Assembly (NCBI GenBank): GCA_016197205.1
Contig: JACPWG010000110.1
Coordinates: 1-64,000 of the forward strand
Source of the DNA: Planctomycetota bacterium
GTDB taxonomy: Bacteria > Planctomycetota > MHYJ01 > WSZJ01 > JACPWG01
Length of the DNA stretch: 64,000 nucleotides
Direction of reading: 5' to 3'
A program made the translations under genes and the position numbers. Shown here in pieces: positions 52,136-61,697 of this stretch. A model generated the notes under the pieces. It did not search any database. It was not told where the DNA came from and was given only the letters and a program-made list of their open reading frames with translations. Numbering within the stretch: position 1 is the stretch's first letter; the number at the start of each line of letters is the position of its first letter.

Positions 52136-53158
52136 TTACCCTTCCACTACTCGACTGGGCTTGCGCAAGACGGATCGGTGCTTCTCCCGCTCACACGCCT
52201 CGGCCTCGCGCTCATCGCGCACGCGCACACGGCGGAATTGTTCGACGGCTTGCCGATCAAAGTCGGAACATCGAGGGTTCTGACACGCCGCCCGCCGGAT
52301 CGCCTTACAGGTCCACCACCGACTCGCTGTCACGAGCCCCGTGCCGTCAACCAGCCAGGATCGCGCGGGCATGCCCGTAAGGCGATCACCGCACTTCGAG
52401 CAGCGAGCTTCTTGCCACCCGCAACTCTCGCAGATGCAACGCAGGGACTCGAACTCAGTTCCGATCCCGCCGAGAATGGCCGCCATCGTCGCGGCCCCAC
52501 TCAAGTCCTTGACGTGCTTGTCGTGGATCAGGTCGAGCAAGTCCCGGGCTACATTTCCGAGAGCTTCGTCCACGAGCTTGACGTTCTCCACCAGTCGGGC
52601 AGTCCCGTGCTGGAAGGGACCGCCGCACCGGCAGCAACGAACGGGGACGTGCCGGACTTGGACAAACCCGATGTCGAAGATTTCGGGATGGCTGCCAAGC
52701 ACCACTTGGTCGGCGAGGGTCGCCAGAAAGGCCGCAGGATCGGCGGATCGGGGCGGGCTCGGGGACTTCGCTCCCCCCGCTGGCGTGAGAACCGGCTCGG
52801 CCCACACTCGGCTGTCGGGCTTGTACCTAGCCAGCAGCCCGACGAGAAACCGCCGTCCCTGGTGGGCGAAGTAGCGACCGAGGTGCATGTCGAGAACCCC
52901 GTAGGTCGCCGACAGCTCCGCGACCCGGCGGTAGTCCTCCGGGTAAGCTCCACGGACAAGCTCGCGCTCCAACGGCGTACCTCGACCGAAGAGCATGATG
53001 ACGCGGCTCCGGTTGCGCGGGTCCAGGGCAACTTCGCCGACGACCTCGACCCGATCACCGTTCCGGAACAGCATCCGGACGCCGATCAGATCGGGGGCCG
53101 ACGCTTGGACGAGCTTCGGGTGCTGCGTGCTGCCCGCGTCTCTCACTCGCCTGGCCAT
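52136..53158 (-). CDS. Hypothetical Cys-rich (zinc-binding) protein
   Basis: 340 residues. An N-terminal strand-rich domain (RNGDRVEVVGEVALDPRN, YGVLDMHLGRYFAHQGRRFL) is followed by a region with several Cys pairs (CCRCGG, CESCG, CSKCGD, CKAIRRAACQNPRC) that probably bind two or three zincs. The first domain is shared with the protein at 53206-53931 (both have YGVxxMxxxRY followed by G-R-FLVxxLxxY). AGGAGG precedes ATG 53158. The role is unknown; neighbouring the recombinase suggests an element-borne function. Confidence 0.65.
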   Translation of the reverse strand: MARRVRDAGSTQHPKLVQASAPDLIGVRMLFRNGDRVEVVGEVALDPRNRSRVIMLFGRGTPLERELVRGAYPEDYRRVAELSATYGVLDMHLGRYFAHQGRRFLVGLLARYKPDSRVWAEPVLTPAGGAKSPSPPRSADPAAFLATLADQVVLGSHPEIFDIGFVQVRHVPVRCCRCGGPFQHGTARLVENVKLVDEALGNVARDLLDLIHDKHVKDLSGAATMAAILGGIGTEFESLRCICESCGWQEARCSKCGDRLTGMPARSWLVDGTGLVTASRWWTCKAIRRAACQNPRCSDFDRQAVEQFRRVRVRDEREAEACEREKHRSVLRKPSRVVEG

Positions 53159-53205
53159 CCTCCTGCTCCTCTCTTGACCCCCGCTCGGTCGCCCCGGTCT
53201 TCGCA

Positions 53206-53931
53206 CTATGACCGCTTCGCCCCCAGAACCGATTCCTGTTCTGGGCACTTGTCGGCCTCTTCTGGCGTTGCGTGGACATGAGGGCATAGCCATCCCTCGA
53301 AGCCTTCGTCGAAGATCCGCGCACTACGCCAGCCGCCATCCACGGCGCGGACCTCGGACCTCAACAGGCCGAACGACATGCCCGCGGCGTTGGCGAACCC
53401 GCGGCGCGCTCGCTCGGCCTTCGCGTCTTGGACCTTCCCGCCGTCCGAGTCCTCCGGACGAGGGAGCCTTGGTCCGACACTCTCCGATCCCGCTCCGGGG
53501 GCGGTTAGAGCAGCACCAGCATTCGGCGGCGGCGTGACAGGCTCGTGAGTCGCACGCTCCTCGATTGGCAGGGCGCACCCGTAAGTGGGGCACTTGGCAG
53601 GGGAGTAGACGGACAAAACGGCGACTAGAAATCTTGCGCCGTCTTCTCCCGTGTACCTGCGCGAGACCATGCCGGTGACCCCGTACTTCTTGCCAAGGTC
53701 GTGGGCGATCACCACGTCGCCAGCCAGCTCGATGCCGTTCTTCACCTCGTCTGCCGCACCTGTGTCCTCCCCCGAAACGACGACCACTTTCCCTTCGTCG
53801 TTGAGCCGCAGCTCGGAGATGATCGTGTCCGCCTTGGTCCAGCCGAAAGTGACGTGGCGTAGACCGACCAGGCGCACGACTGCCGGAGATGCCTCCTTGC
53901 CGCTCCCGCCTTTGTCCTGCTCGTTCTTCAT
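53206..53931 (-). CDS. Hypothetical protein, partial paralogue of its neighbour
   Basis: 241 residues. Residues 10-115 share the domain of the downstream gene (ELRLNDEGKVVVVSGEDTG, YGVTGMVSRRYTGEDGARFL). A Pro/Gly-rich linker leads to a C-terminal piece with RRGFANAAGMSFGLLRSEV and a WLCPHVHATPEEADKCPEQ motif that may bind zinc. GGAGG upstream of ATG 53931. The pair 53206/52136 looks like an old duplication with different C-terminal additions. Confidence 0.65.
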   Translation of the reverse strand: MKNEQDKGGSGKEASPAVVRLVGLRHVTFGWTKADTIISELRLNDEGKVVVVSGEDTGAADEVKNGIELAGDVVIAHDLGKKYGVTGMVSRRYTGEDGARFLVAVLSVYSPAKCPTYGCALPIEERATHEPVTPPPNAGAALTAPGAGSESVGPRLPRPEDSDGGKVQDAKAERARRGFANAAGMSFGLLRSEVRAVDGGWRSARIFDEGFEGWLCPHVHATPEEADKCPEQESVLGAKRS

Positions 53932-54092
53932 GGGTTGCCTCCGTTCCGATGATCGAGTCCGACATGGCGGGCCGCAAGGGACCTCTGCAATGGTGCATCG
54001 CCGTGATCCGGGCACTCCCCTATTCCGCGAACGGACCATGTTCCGCCAAGGATTATGTTCGTGATAAGAGCGCGATTCACGAACTAGACCCA

Positions 54093-55142
54093 CTACCCGG
54101 CAGCTTCACTCAAAGACGCGAGCAGATCGACACCCAGGCGGGCTTTGCCCTCCACCTCCTGAACGTACACCGCCGGGGTTCGGTAATCGGCCCACCGACC
54201 CCACCGGCGGAGCGTCTCGGCGTCAGCCCCGGCTTTCGCCAGCGCACACGCGCCGATTCGGCGGAGGTCGTGCGGGGCGATGGCGCGGGCAAGCCCCGCG
54301 TGTCGAGAGAGCGCGAGCAGGAGGGCTCGGATGCCGTCCGGCGTCAGAGCGCCGTCGCCTTTCCGGGCGCGGTCCCCGGAGGCGAAGACCGGCGCTGCCG
54401 AGTCGAGAGGGCCACGCGCCACGAGGTAGGTCTGGAGCGCGGCGACGGCTCGGACGGAGAGGTCCACGGCGATTCGCTCGCCCTGCTTGCCCTTTGCTTG
54501 GACGTGCGCGACGCGACTCGGGATGTCCATGTCCTGGAGGCGAAGGGACGCGGCCTCAGCCCGGCGCAGGCCGCTGTCATGGAGGCACAGGATCAGAGCG
54601 CGGTCCCGCAGGGGCTTGATGCCGACTCCGGCGGCGGCGGCGAGAAGCGCCTGGACCACCCCGACGCCCTCGCGGGCGAGCTTGCGACGGCGGACAGCTT
54701 TCAGGGACGGCACCACGAGCGGCGCGCCGACGACGTGACGGTAGAGCGAGCGCAGAGAGGCGAGCCTTCGGTTGATGGTCCCCGGTGCCTCGCCCTTGTC
54801 GCGCAACGCGGTCCGCCAACGGAACACTCCATCCCGAGCGTCGAGCGGACTCGCCGAGCAGAGCCGGACGGCAGCCTCGCGGGCGTCGGCCACGCCGACG
54901 AAAGCAGCGAAGGCCGCGAGGTCTTGCGCGTAGTTCCTGCGGGTCGGAGGGCTCAGGCTGGCGAACCAGTCGCCGAACATCGCCGCCGCGCGGGCGGCAT
55001 CGACTCCCGCTGGCTTGATGTGGAACGGTGCTGCGGGCAAAGCAGCGACGACGACTTCATGCGAAGCAGCCAGCTCTTGGTAGATCCGAGCAGGCGGAGG
55101 GACCCCCTTGATCGGGCCCGTTCGATTATCTGGCGGCTGCAT
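54093..55142 (-). CDS. Tyrosine recombinase (phage-integrase family)
   Basis: 349 residues. The core-binding domain covers residues 45-140 (SLSPPTRRNYAQDLAAFAAF, GTINRRLASLRSLYRHV). The catalytic domain has Arg193 (DSGLRRAEA), His291 and Arg294 (HDLRR), Trp317 at the His/Trp position and nucleophile Tyr326 (TPAVYVQ), so all active-site residues are present. It would integrate or excise an element, possibly at the tRNA fragment at 46.0 kb or at an external site. GAGGAGGG upstream supports ATG 55142. The 300 bases downstream of its own stop contain another island gene rather than an attachment site. Confidence 0.87.
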   Translation of the reverse strand: MQPPDNRTGPIKGVPPPARIYQELAASHEVVVAALPAAPFHIKPAGVDAARAAAMFGDWFASLSPPTRRNYAQDLAAFAAFVGVADAREAAVRLCSASPLDARDGVFRWRTALRDKGEAPGTINRRLASLRSLYRHVVGAPLVVPSLKAVRRRKLAREGVGVVQALLAAAAGVGIKPLRDRALILCLHDSGLRRAEAASLRLQDMDIPSRVAHVQAKGKQGERIAVDLSVRAVAALQTYLVARGPLDSAAPVFASGDRARKGDGALTPDGIRALLLALSRHAGLARAIAPHDLRRIGACALAKAGADAETLRRWGRWADYRTPAVYVQEVEGKARLGVDLLASLSEAAG

Positions 55143-55541
55143 GGCTGGTCCCTCCTCACCTCGGGTCGCGGCTGGCCGTCGGAACTCACCCGACGCCATA
55201 TACAGGATAACCCATTGATTTCCGTTCGGTCGGGAGAACAAAAAATAGTGACAATCAAATGCGTTTTCCCCGAGCGGAGCCGGGTAGCGGGGGGCAGTTC
55301 CAGGAGGGGAAATGTTCTGCAGGGCGCGGCGGGGGACCAGTGGCCGTGAGGAGGTAGGAGTCGCGTGGCGGGGATGTGCGTCTTGTCGCAGAGGAGTCTG
55401 GACCCAAGAATCAGGTCAACACTCGGTTCAACGACTCGCACAGATCCATGATGGTGGCTTTCGGAATGGCCATGCATCTACATGGCAACATGGGTGGCTC
55501 TCGGGCTACTCGGCGTCACGAGCCACCATCGGCTGCACGCA
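55143..55541. other. Intergenic region upstream of the recombinase
   Basis: A 399-base gap. Bases 55200-55260 are A/T-rich and probably hold the recombinase promoter, but no clear -10/-35 pair stands out. No gene or shared repeat was recognised. Confidence 0.45.
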
Positions 55542-56744
55542 TCAGCGGCTGAGGCCGCCGATCCACTCGCCCTCGGGTGTGACGATCCGTATGGAGTCGA
55601 TCCCGCGTGTGTTCCAGTGGCCGAACGTCTGCCCCCGGTCGTTCTCGAACGAGTTGAGGGCCATGCGCCCGACGTTCGGAGGGGGATAAATGCTGGGGAC
55701 ACCGAGGACGGTGCAGCTATATTCCTCGTTCAAGGTCACAGTGGCTTGTCCCCACGGGAACAGGTCTCTTGGGGTGATAAGCAGGATGTCGCAATCGTCG
55801 AAGTGCTGCAGCGTGATCGTCGCGTGGAGGGTACGCCTCCGGCTTCCGGACGAGCCCGAACCCTGCGCAGACCCGGACCGGGACGACCCGGACGGGGACT
55901 GCTGCATCAGGGCGGATGCGATCACGAGGCAGCAGAGTCCCGTGAAGGTCCACAGCCCCGCCCGTAGCCCGGGACTTCCACCGCGTCGGGGGGACATAGG
56001 GGCGGACTCGGCACCGGGAGGTGGCCGCCTACTTCCCGACCGCCAGAAGGAAGGGGCGAACCGCTTCTTGAACCGGGAGCCCCATACGCGAGGCGGACGC
56101 GCCGGAGGCACCTGCGAAGGACCGATCTTGGCCGTGTCCACGAGCGGATTGCAGGGTGGAGGTAGCGGCAGCATGGGGACGGTCCCGTCCGGATCGGCCA
56201 CTGCGGCGGCGGCAACGCTCGGCCCCCCCTCGTACCTGAGATTCGTGAATCCGACTCGAATCAGGTCGCCGGAGTTTAGCACCCGCGGCGAAGTCACCGG
56301 CTCGTCGTTGACGAACGTCCCGTTGCGGCTGCCGAGGTCGGAGACGACGTGCCTGTCCTTGGCCTTGTCGAACTCGATACGGGCGTGTTCCCGCGAGCTT
56401 TGCTCGTCGTCGAGCGGGACTTCGTTGGTGGGCTGGCGACCAAGGACGGCAGTTGCGCCAAGCGCGAAGGTCTGGCCGTCGCCGTGGTCGCTCATCAGCA
56501 CGAGCCGCGCACCGGGGACGGGGATGGAGGGGATTTCTTTCGTGGCGGCGGGATCCTCGTCCACGATGTCGGCGTCGTAGTCGGTGTCCTGCGACTTCTT
56601 GATGGCCTCCGGCGGGAGGGGGGGCGGCGTGGCGATGGAGGGCACCAGGACAGGTTCGCCGCAGCCGGTGCAACGCACCCGCTTCCCGGAAAGCTCTTCG
56701 CGGACGCCAAGTTTTTTGCCACAGTCGCAGCGGAACTTGATCAC
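55542..56744 (-). CDS. FHA-domain protein with planctomycete-type zinc ribbon and one TM
   Basis: 400 residues. The N-terminus is a zinc ribbon (KFRCDCGKKLGV and VRCTGCGEPVLVP), a hallmark of planctomycete proteins. Residues 80-170 are an FHA domain (VLGRQP, SSREHARI, DLGSRNGTFVND), which binds phosphothreonine. A membrane segment (WTFTGLCCLVIASALM) near residue 275 separates it from a Ser/Gly linker and a small strand-rich C-terminal domain with two Cys. It probably reads the output of a Ser/Thr kinase; the only intact kinase in the window is at 30.7-33.8 kb. Confidence 0.82.
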   Translation of the reverse strand: MIKFRCDCGKKLGVREELSGKRVRCTGCGEPVLVPSIATPPPLPPEAIKKSQDTDYDADIVDEDPAATKEIPSIPVPGARLVLMSDHGDGQTFALGATAVLGRQPTNEVPLDDEQSSREHARIEFDKAKDRHVVSDLGSRNGTFVNDEPVTSPRVLNSGDLIRVGFTNLRYEGGPSVAAAAVADPDGTVPMLPLPPPCNPLVDTAKIGPSQVPPARPPRVWGSRFKKRFAPSFWRSGSRRPPPGAESAPMSPRRGGSPGLRAGLWTFTGLCCLVIASALMQQSPSGSSRSGSAQGSGSSGSRRRTLHATITLQHFDDCDILLITPRDLFPWGQATVTLNEEYSCTVLGVPSIYPPPNVGRMALNSFENDRGQTFGHWNTRGIDSIRIVTPEGEWIGGLSR

Positions 56745-57171
56745 GCCAGCCTCAGAAATGAAGATGGGCCGCAGACACTCAGCCCCAGGCGAAATGCCAT
56801 TGGCCCACCCAGCAGAGCGCGGAGGGAGTCACCCCCCGGGATACTGGCAGACGGGCCTGGGGCTGAACGGAACGCGGTCGCTTTGCGGTCGCCCGTAGGG
56901 GGTGACGAACCCCGTAGGCCCTTGCGGGCCGGGAAAACGCTCGGCTTGGCGTTCCGGTGTTTTATGAACGTAAGGTTATGCGCTACATGAGGACACCCTC
57001 TCGAATTCCAAGGGGAGCGATTGAGTTCAACTCTCGCCCAATATTACTCCGAACGGGCTCCGGAGAGCAAGGTTGCAATGGGTTGCACAAGACGACCCAG
57101 GGAGGGCTGTGGTGTGCGTCCACAATTGCTTCCGCACCGGCTCTAGTCGCGGAACATTTGGCCGTGAGGAG
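56745..57171. other. Intergenic region, nothing recognised
   Basis: A 427-base gap between the FHA gene and the DUF4062-like gene, both on minus. Bases 56955-57080 are richer in A/T. Short open frames are present on + but have no recognisable content. Confidence 0.45.
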
Positions 57172-58125
57172 CTACTTGCCCTCACCGTTTACGAGCTTGA
57201 TCGCGGTTGCGAGCACCGAGCGGGCCTGATCCGCGTCGGAGCGGAAGTCTCGATGGATCTTGTCAAGCGCAACCACACAGTCGACCTGATCGAGGTCGAA
57301 GTCTGCGGATCGAGCGAGGACAACGGGATCGATGAAAAAGGATAAAGAGTCACCAGGCGCTATCGAGCGGGGCGAATTCAACTGTCCGGTCAGCGCGTCA
57401 TTAGCGACCATGAGCACCTTCGTGCCCTTCAGGGCTATGCGCACGCAACTCAGATGGAAGACAACGGGAGAGTGGTTCTCGACAGAGACTCCCACGAGAT
57501 GCCTATGTCCGCTCGAAGGTCCGAAGATAACGTGGTTTGCGACCATGACCCTTACGTCTGGTCTCGGCGCGGTCAGCAACTCAGCTCCAGGGGGCGGCTG
57601 TGTGCTTGTTGCCTTCATTCGCAGATCCGTCACGCTGCTCGTGATGTGCAGCAAGACCATCTCCCTCAGGCCCTCTACCGAATCGAAGGTCCTCACCAGA
57701 CCCTTCAGTTCCAACTCCTTCCGAGCCCCTTTCAAATTCTGGAATTGATCGTCTGCGAGCCGCTCCTGCGGGATTGATCGTGTGCAGAAGTAAACGAGGA
57801 CTCGGGCACCCTGCGCCAAGAGCCTGTCAATTTCCTCCAACGAGCCCGATGCGTAATCGGCTGTCGGCGTGCCGAGCCTGCTCCAAAAGATCGCGACAGC
57901 AAGATCACACCGCGGGAGAAGCTGCTTGTTGAGAATCTCTTGAGGCGGTCCACCCAACTCGGGGGCTGCGTGAGTTTCCCAAGCGACAGGCTCGACGTGG
58001 GCACCGAGCCCCCTACCCACCTGGGCGTTCCAGTAATGAAGAACTTCGATGACAGCTTTTCTCTCCTCCTCGACGTCGCTTGGCGAGATGACGAGGCAGG
58101 AATAGTGGGTCATGCTGGTCGGCAT
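57172..58125 (-). CDS. DUF4062/TIR-like protein
   Basis: 317 residues. Residues 5-130 (YSCLVISPSDVEEERKAVIE, LPRCDLAVAIFWSRLGTP, GSLEEIDRLLAQGARVLVYF) match the DUF4062 pattern, a TIR/flavodoxin-like fold seen at the N-termini of signalling and defence proteins. The C-terminal half is strand-rich (RVMVANHVIFGPSSGHRHL, VVFHLSCVRIALKGTKVLM) and resembles an immunoglobulin-like sensor domain. AGGG before ATG 58125. It closes the minus-strand operon and overlaps the small ORF before it by 16 bases. Confidence 0.6.
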   Translation of the reverse strand: MPTSMTHYSCLVISPSDVEEERKAVIEVLHYWNAQVGRGLGAHVEPVAWETHAAPELGGPPQEILNKQLLPRCDLAVAIFWSRLGTPTADYASGSLEEIDRLLAQGARVLVYFCTRSIPQERLADDQFQNLKGARKELELKGLVRTFDSVEGLREMVLLHITSSVTDLRMKATSTQPPPGAELLTAPRPDVRVMVANHVIFGPSSGHRHLVGVSVENHSPVVFHLSCVRIALKGTKVLMVANDALTGQLNSPRSIAPGDSLSFFIDPVVLARSADFDLDQVDCVVALDKIHRDFRSDADQARSVLATAIKLVNGEGK

Positions 58126-58334
58126 TGTGATTCCCTGGATTCTGGGGTTTCGGTTCCAACGTCTCGTGCGGCTTGGCTCCCGGCCATACGACGGAGATCC
58201 GCCACCGCCTCCGCCACCTCCCGCCCCTTCGCCTCGATCAAGTCGAGCAGTTCCTCGGGCGTCAGCGCATCCTCGGTCCACTTGGCGTTCGGGTTAACTG
58301 CCTTGAGGTCATAGTTCGGGCCAAGGAGGGCCAC
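58110..58334 (-). CDS. Short ORF resembling the tail of a type I DNA methylase
   Basis: 74 residues from GTG 58334. The stretch NPNAKWTEDALTPEELLDL followed by IEAKGREVAEAVADLRRM resembles the C-terminal helix of HsdM-like adenine methylases. The frame is open upstream through RFAGSSAVAARVALLGPN up to an AGGAGG site right after the preceding stop, but no standard start lies at the right distance. It may be a separate small subunit or the remnant of a deleted methylase gene. Confidence 0.45.
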   Translation of the reverse strand: MALLGPNYDLKAVNPNAKWTEDALTPEELLDLIEAKGREVAEAVADLRRMAGSQAARDVGTETPESRESQCRPA

Positions 58335-58407
58335 GCGAGCGGCAACAGCCGATGATCCGGCGAATCGTCTGCCGAACAGGCCCGACTGAGTGCGCCTCCT
58401 GGCCGGA

Positions 58408-61047
58408 TCATTCCGCTGCCAGGCTCGCCTGGAACTGTCGGATGGTGGCTGCTGGTGACTCTTCCGTCGCCAGCAGGACCAGAGAGAACACCGCCCTGAA
58501 GGTCGCGGCGATCTCCTGCACCAGTTCCGCCTGATCCTGACGAAGCACATCGTCCCGGGCCATGATTACCGTGATTCGATGGTCCGAACCACGTGGATGC
58601 TCGCACCATGCCCGCCAAGGCACACGGCTCTGCGCAGGTTCCCCCGCTTCCTCCCCGTCCTCGAACGACACGCTCAGTCGCTCCGCCACTCCACCCGGAA
58701 TCAGCGTGGGTAGAAGGCCGCGCTCCTTCAGGCAGTTTTCCAGAAAGCGACCTCGCTCTTCTTCGCCGTACCACCCGACGTAGAATCCGAACTCCAAGAA
58801 GTCAGGGTCGAGGAACAGCAGGAGTTGTGCAGAGGTGGACTTCTTCTCGCCCCTCGGATAGAAAGCCCCCCAGTAGTAGTCGTTCACGCCTCCCTTGCCG
58901 TAGTCGTTCTTCGGGAAAACGGCGAATAACCACCTCTCGATCTCCATGCTTTGCTCGATCCTTGCGGGCATCTTCCCGGCCACCGCGCGAAACAGCTCCT
59001 TGAAAGGATCGACCACCTTCGCGGTGAGTTCGTCCTTGAGGGTCTTGTAGACCTGCATCCTCGGGTCTCGCCGTAGTTCCCCGAGCAATTCAAACGTCCG
59101 CGCAGTGAACGGACCCCGGGGGGAAGGCGTGGTCGGCGAAGCCTGTTCTTGCCTTGCCGGGGGGGATATCGGCGGCATGGCTGCTGACGCCGTCTCCACC
59201 GCCTTCTGTGTCTCGGGCGCATCAGCCGCGCTGCCGTCGAGGAGCGGTCCGCCAAAGGCCCGCGCAACCTCCTCCGAGTCGCGGCCCGCGACCGTTTTCC
59301 CCATCGCCTTTTCGATCAGGTCCAGGAGTTCCGTAGCGCGGGTGCGGATGAAGTTGTCGAAGTCATCTGTCCGGAGCTGCCTCGGCACGATGAGGTGGCT
59401 TTCCAGGATGGGATCGAGCCGCTCGCGCGACACTCCGTGGTTGCCTTCGATGCTGTCGAGGTACTTGCTCGGCGCGTTCCCTGACAGGATGCGGTTGGTC
59501 TTCGCCGTCAGCGGAGCCTTGTTCACGATGCTGTTCCACCGAGCCTCGTCGAGCTTCCTCCGTTTGCAGTAGGCGGCGGGGAAGATGTGGTGGATTTCGA
59601 CCGCGAGATCGAAGTAGGTGGTCACGAGAATTCTGTCGCCATTCAAGAAGTCGTTCGCGCCGACTCGGATCAACTGCGCCATGATGCCTTTGTAGGCCGC
59701 GCTGAGCCTCGTCTGAAGGGTGAGCAGCCGCGTGGGCGCAAAGTTCGCGTCCCGGATGCTCCGAGGCTCCTCCCCGCCGTCGATCCAGCGGATCACGTCC
59801 TGTATGTCCATCGCGTAGCGCGCTTCGTTCGCGCCACCGTAAAGTTCGCCGAAGACCCCGCACCAGTACCACTGGACGAGCTTTTGCTTGACGGCGTCTT
59901 GCTCGAAGCGTGGACCAAGGATGGCGCAAACCGCCGCAAGCGGGATGAGCTGCGTGGTGTAGGGGATGTTCTTCGCCTCGAAGATGCACTCCCTCACGAG
60001 CAGACGGGCGGCGGCCATCAGCCCCTGTTCGATGGAGTCCGCGTTCGCCTGGTACTCCTCCAGGGTGAGTTTGAGGATGTCCTTCCGCTTGCAACCCACC
60101 GCCCCCTGCTTCGCCAGGCTTCGTTTGTAGCTGGACAGCAACGTGACCGACGTGAGGAAGTCTGTGTCGGTCACGTCCGTCAGGGTCTCCTTCTCCGCCA
60201 GCCGCCTGGCTCGTATCTCCCAGTCCTGCCGCAGGCCGGGCACGAACTCATCCGCCGCGAAGATGGCCGTCAGCAGCTCGAAGACGGAGAGAACAACCCC
60301 GCCAGTGTTGACCTTCTCGAAGACGTGGCAGACCGCTTCTTTCGGGGTCCCGCGCATGAGTTCGATCACAGGAATCTTGTACTGCTGAAAGCGTTGCCAC
60401 ACTTCGGCCTCGAAGTGATCGAACTCTTCCATCTTGGCGTCAGCGTTCTCGAAGTGGCGACGGAAGCCGCGTCGCCAAGCGGCCCAGTTCGTTGGATTGA
60501 AGATCAGGTCTAAGGGGAAGAGTCCGTTCTCAAACTCCTTCTCTGGCGTGCTTGCGTCGAGATCGACCTTTCGGGCAAAGTCGCTCCTCAGTATTCGGTC
60601 CGGCGGCAAGGAAACCACGGCTTCAAGCCGATCAATTTCGGGATCAAGGCACCTGCTGACGTTCAGGTAGTAGATGCGCTCGAAGTCCTGTTTTTTCTCG
60701 TTGCGGGTGGGCACCGGCTTGCCGCTGCGCAACGCCATGTAAAGTGAGGTCATGCGCTGCTGTCCATCCAGGATCAACTTGTCGGGTGAGGGCGGCGGAC
60801 TCGGAAGGACCACGCCCTCAACCAACCTCGGCTTAAACTTCGCGCCGTCCCCGCCAGTCTCCATCAGCATCACCGCACCGATGGGGTAGGAGACCGAAAC
60901 GCTGGCGATCAGGGCGCGGATGTGGCCGTCATCCCATACCCAGCCGCGCTGGAAGTCCGGCAACTGGATGGCCCCCCTGTGAATCTGCTCCAGCAGTTCA
61001 TGGAGCATGGGCTCGGCAGTTCTGAACGTACTCCCCGAGGGTGTCAT
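58408..61047 (-). CDS. DUF262-DUF1524 (GmrSD-like) restriction protein
   Basis: 879 residues. The N-terminal DUF262 domain has IQLPDFQRGWVWDD and the LILDGQQRMTSLYMAL motif (DGQQR from Asp94). The HNH/DUF1524 part has EIHHIFPAAYC (His486, His487) and NKAPLTAKTNRILSG. A C-terminal region of about 300 residues (ELLGELRRDPRMQVYKTLKD, LLLFLDPDFLEFGFYVGW) is not recognised. Fused DUF262-HNH proteins such as GmrSD, BrxU and SspE are modification-dependent or -sensing nucleases. ATG 61047 overlaps the stop of the upstream gene (ATGA), and AGGGAGGG precedes it. Confidence 0.83.
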   Translation of the reverse strand: MTPSGSTFRTAEPMLHELLEQIHRGAIQLPDFQRGWVWDDGHIRALIASVSVSYPIGAVMLMETGGDGAKFKPRLVEGVVLPSPPPSPDKLILDGQQRMTSLYMALRSGKPVPTRNEKKQDFERIYYLNVSRCLDPEIDRLEAVVSLPPDRILRSDFARKVDLDASTPEKEFENGLFPLDLIFNPTNWAAWRRGFRRHFENADAKMEEFDHFEAEVWQRFQQYKIPVIELMRGTPKEAVCHVFEKVNTGGVVLSVFELLTAIFAADEFVPGLRQDWEIRARRLAEKETLTDVTDTDFLTSVTLLSSYKRSLAKQGAVGCKRKDILKLTLEEYQANADSIEQGLMAAARLLVRECIFEAKNIPYTTQLIPLAAVCAILGPRFEQDAVKQKLVQWYWCGVFGELYGGANEARYAMDIQDVIRWIDGGEEPRSIRDANFAPTRLLTLQTRLSAAYKGIMAQLIRVGANDFLNGDRILVTTYFDLAVEIHHIFPAAYCKRRKLDEARWNSIVNKAPLTAKTNRILSGNAPSKYLDSIEGNHGVSRERLDPILESHLIVPRQLRTDDFDNFIRTRATELLDLIEKAMGKTVAGRDSEEVARAFGGPLLDGSAADAPETQKAVETASAAMPPISPPARQEQASPTTPSPRGPFTARTFELLGELRRDPRMQVYKTLKDELTAKVVDPFKELFRAVAGKMPARIEQSMEIERWLFAVFPKNDYGKGGVNDYYWGAFYPRGEKKSTSAQLLLFLDPDFLEFGFYVGWYGEEERGRFLENCLKERGLLPTLIPGGVAERLSVSFEDGEEAGEPAQSRVPWRAWCEHPRGSDHRITVIMARDDVLRQDQAELVQEIAATFRAVFSLVLLATEESPAATIRQFQASLAAE

Positions 61048-61577
61048 GGCTGAACCCTCCCTGCGGCTCGATCTGGGCTTGCGCAAGCAACTCTGAAGTG
61101 AGGTCCCACCTCCCTCTCCAGCCACTCGATGTCGTCCAGCACTTCCCGATGACAAGCAGGCCAGTCCCGCTCCTCAGGAGGCGCTCCCCGACGGAAGCCT
61201 AGCCAGAAGCCTTGGTTTTGGTGCGCTTCGCGGGTCCACGCACCTCCCTCCAGACGTCGTGTGGGCCGTGCGCTAGTTCCATCGATTTTGGTTTTCACTT
61301 TCGTATATAGTCTCTCGCTCAACTGGACGGGGGTGGTATCGTTCGACTCGATCCAGAGGTAGACCCAGACGCACATGTCTTCGCGGTCGATGTCTACAAC
61401 AAACATCTCCGGAGGAATCCCGTGCTCCCTCTTGATCCACTTCGGGAGGCGGGTAAACCAGAGACGCGGGCAGCCCTTTTCTTGATCGGGCTTGATCCAT
61501 TCGCGCTTCTTGGGATCCGACTTCACCAGGTCAGCCAAGAATCTCTCGCACCTGTCATTGCACTCGCCCTTGTTCAT
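61044..61577 (-). CDS. Hypothetical protein of the defence operon
   Basis: 177 residues, not recognised. It has a Cys-containing N-terminus (MNKGECNDRCERFLADLV), a conserved-looking middle (WFTRLPKWIKREHGIPPEMF, DREDMCVWVYLWIES) and a helical C-terminus. AAGGAGAC is upstream of ATG 61577; its stop overlaps the start of the DUF262 gene, so the two are translationally coupled. It may be an adaptor of the nuclease. Confidence 0.65.
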   Translation of the reverse strand: MNKGECNDRCERFLADLVKSDPKKREWIKPDQEKGCPRLWFTRLPKWIKREHGIPPEMFVVDIDREDMCVWVYLWIESNDTTPVQLSERLYTKVKTKIDGTSARPTRRLEGGAWTREAHQNQGFWLGFRRGAPPEERDWPACHREVLDDIEWLEREVGPHFRVACASPDRAAGRVQP

Positions 61578-61697
61578 GCACCGTCTCCTTCCGATGACGG
61601 ATCCGCCTGCATCCCAACCTGCCTGAGTGCAGATCCCGCCACTATAGCCGCCATGCGCTTGGCTATCGCCCTCGGTAGCGCAATGCCCGGCACGCAC

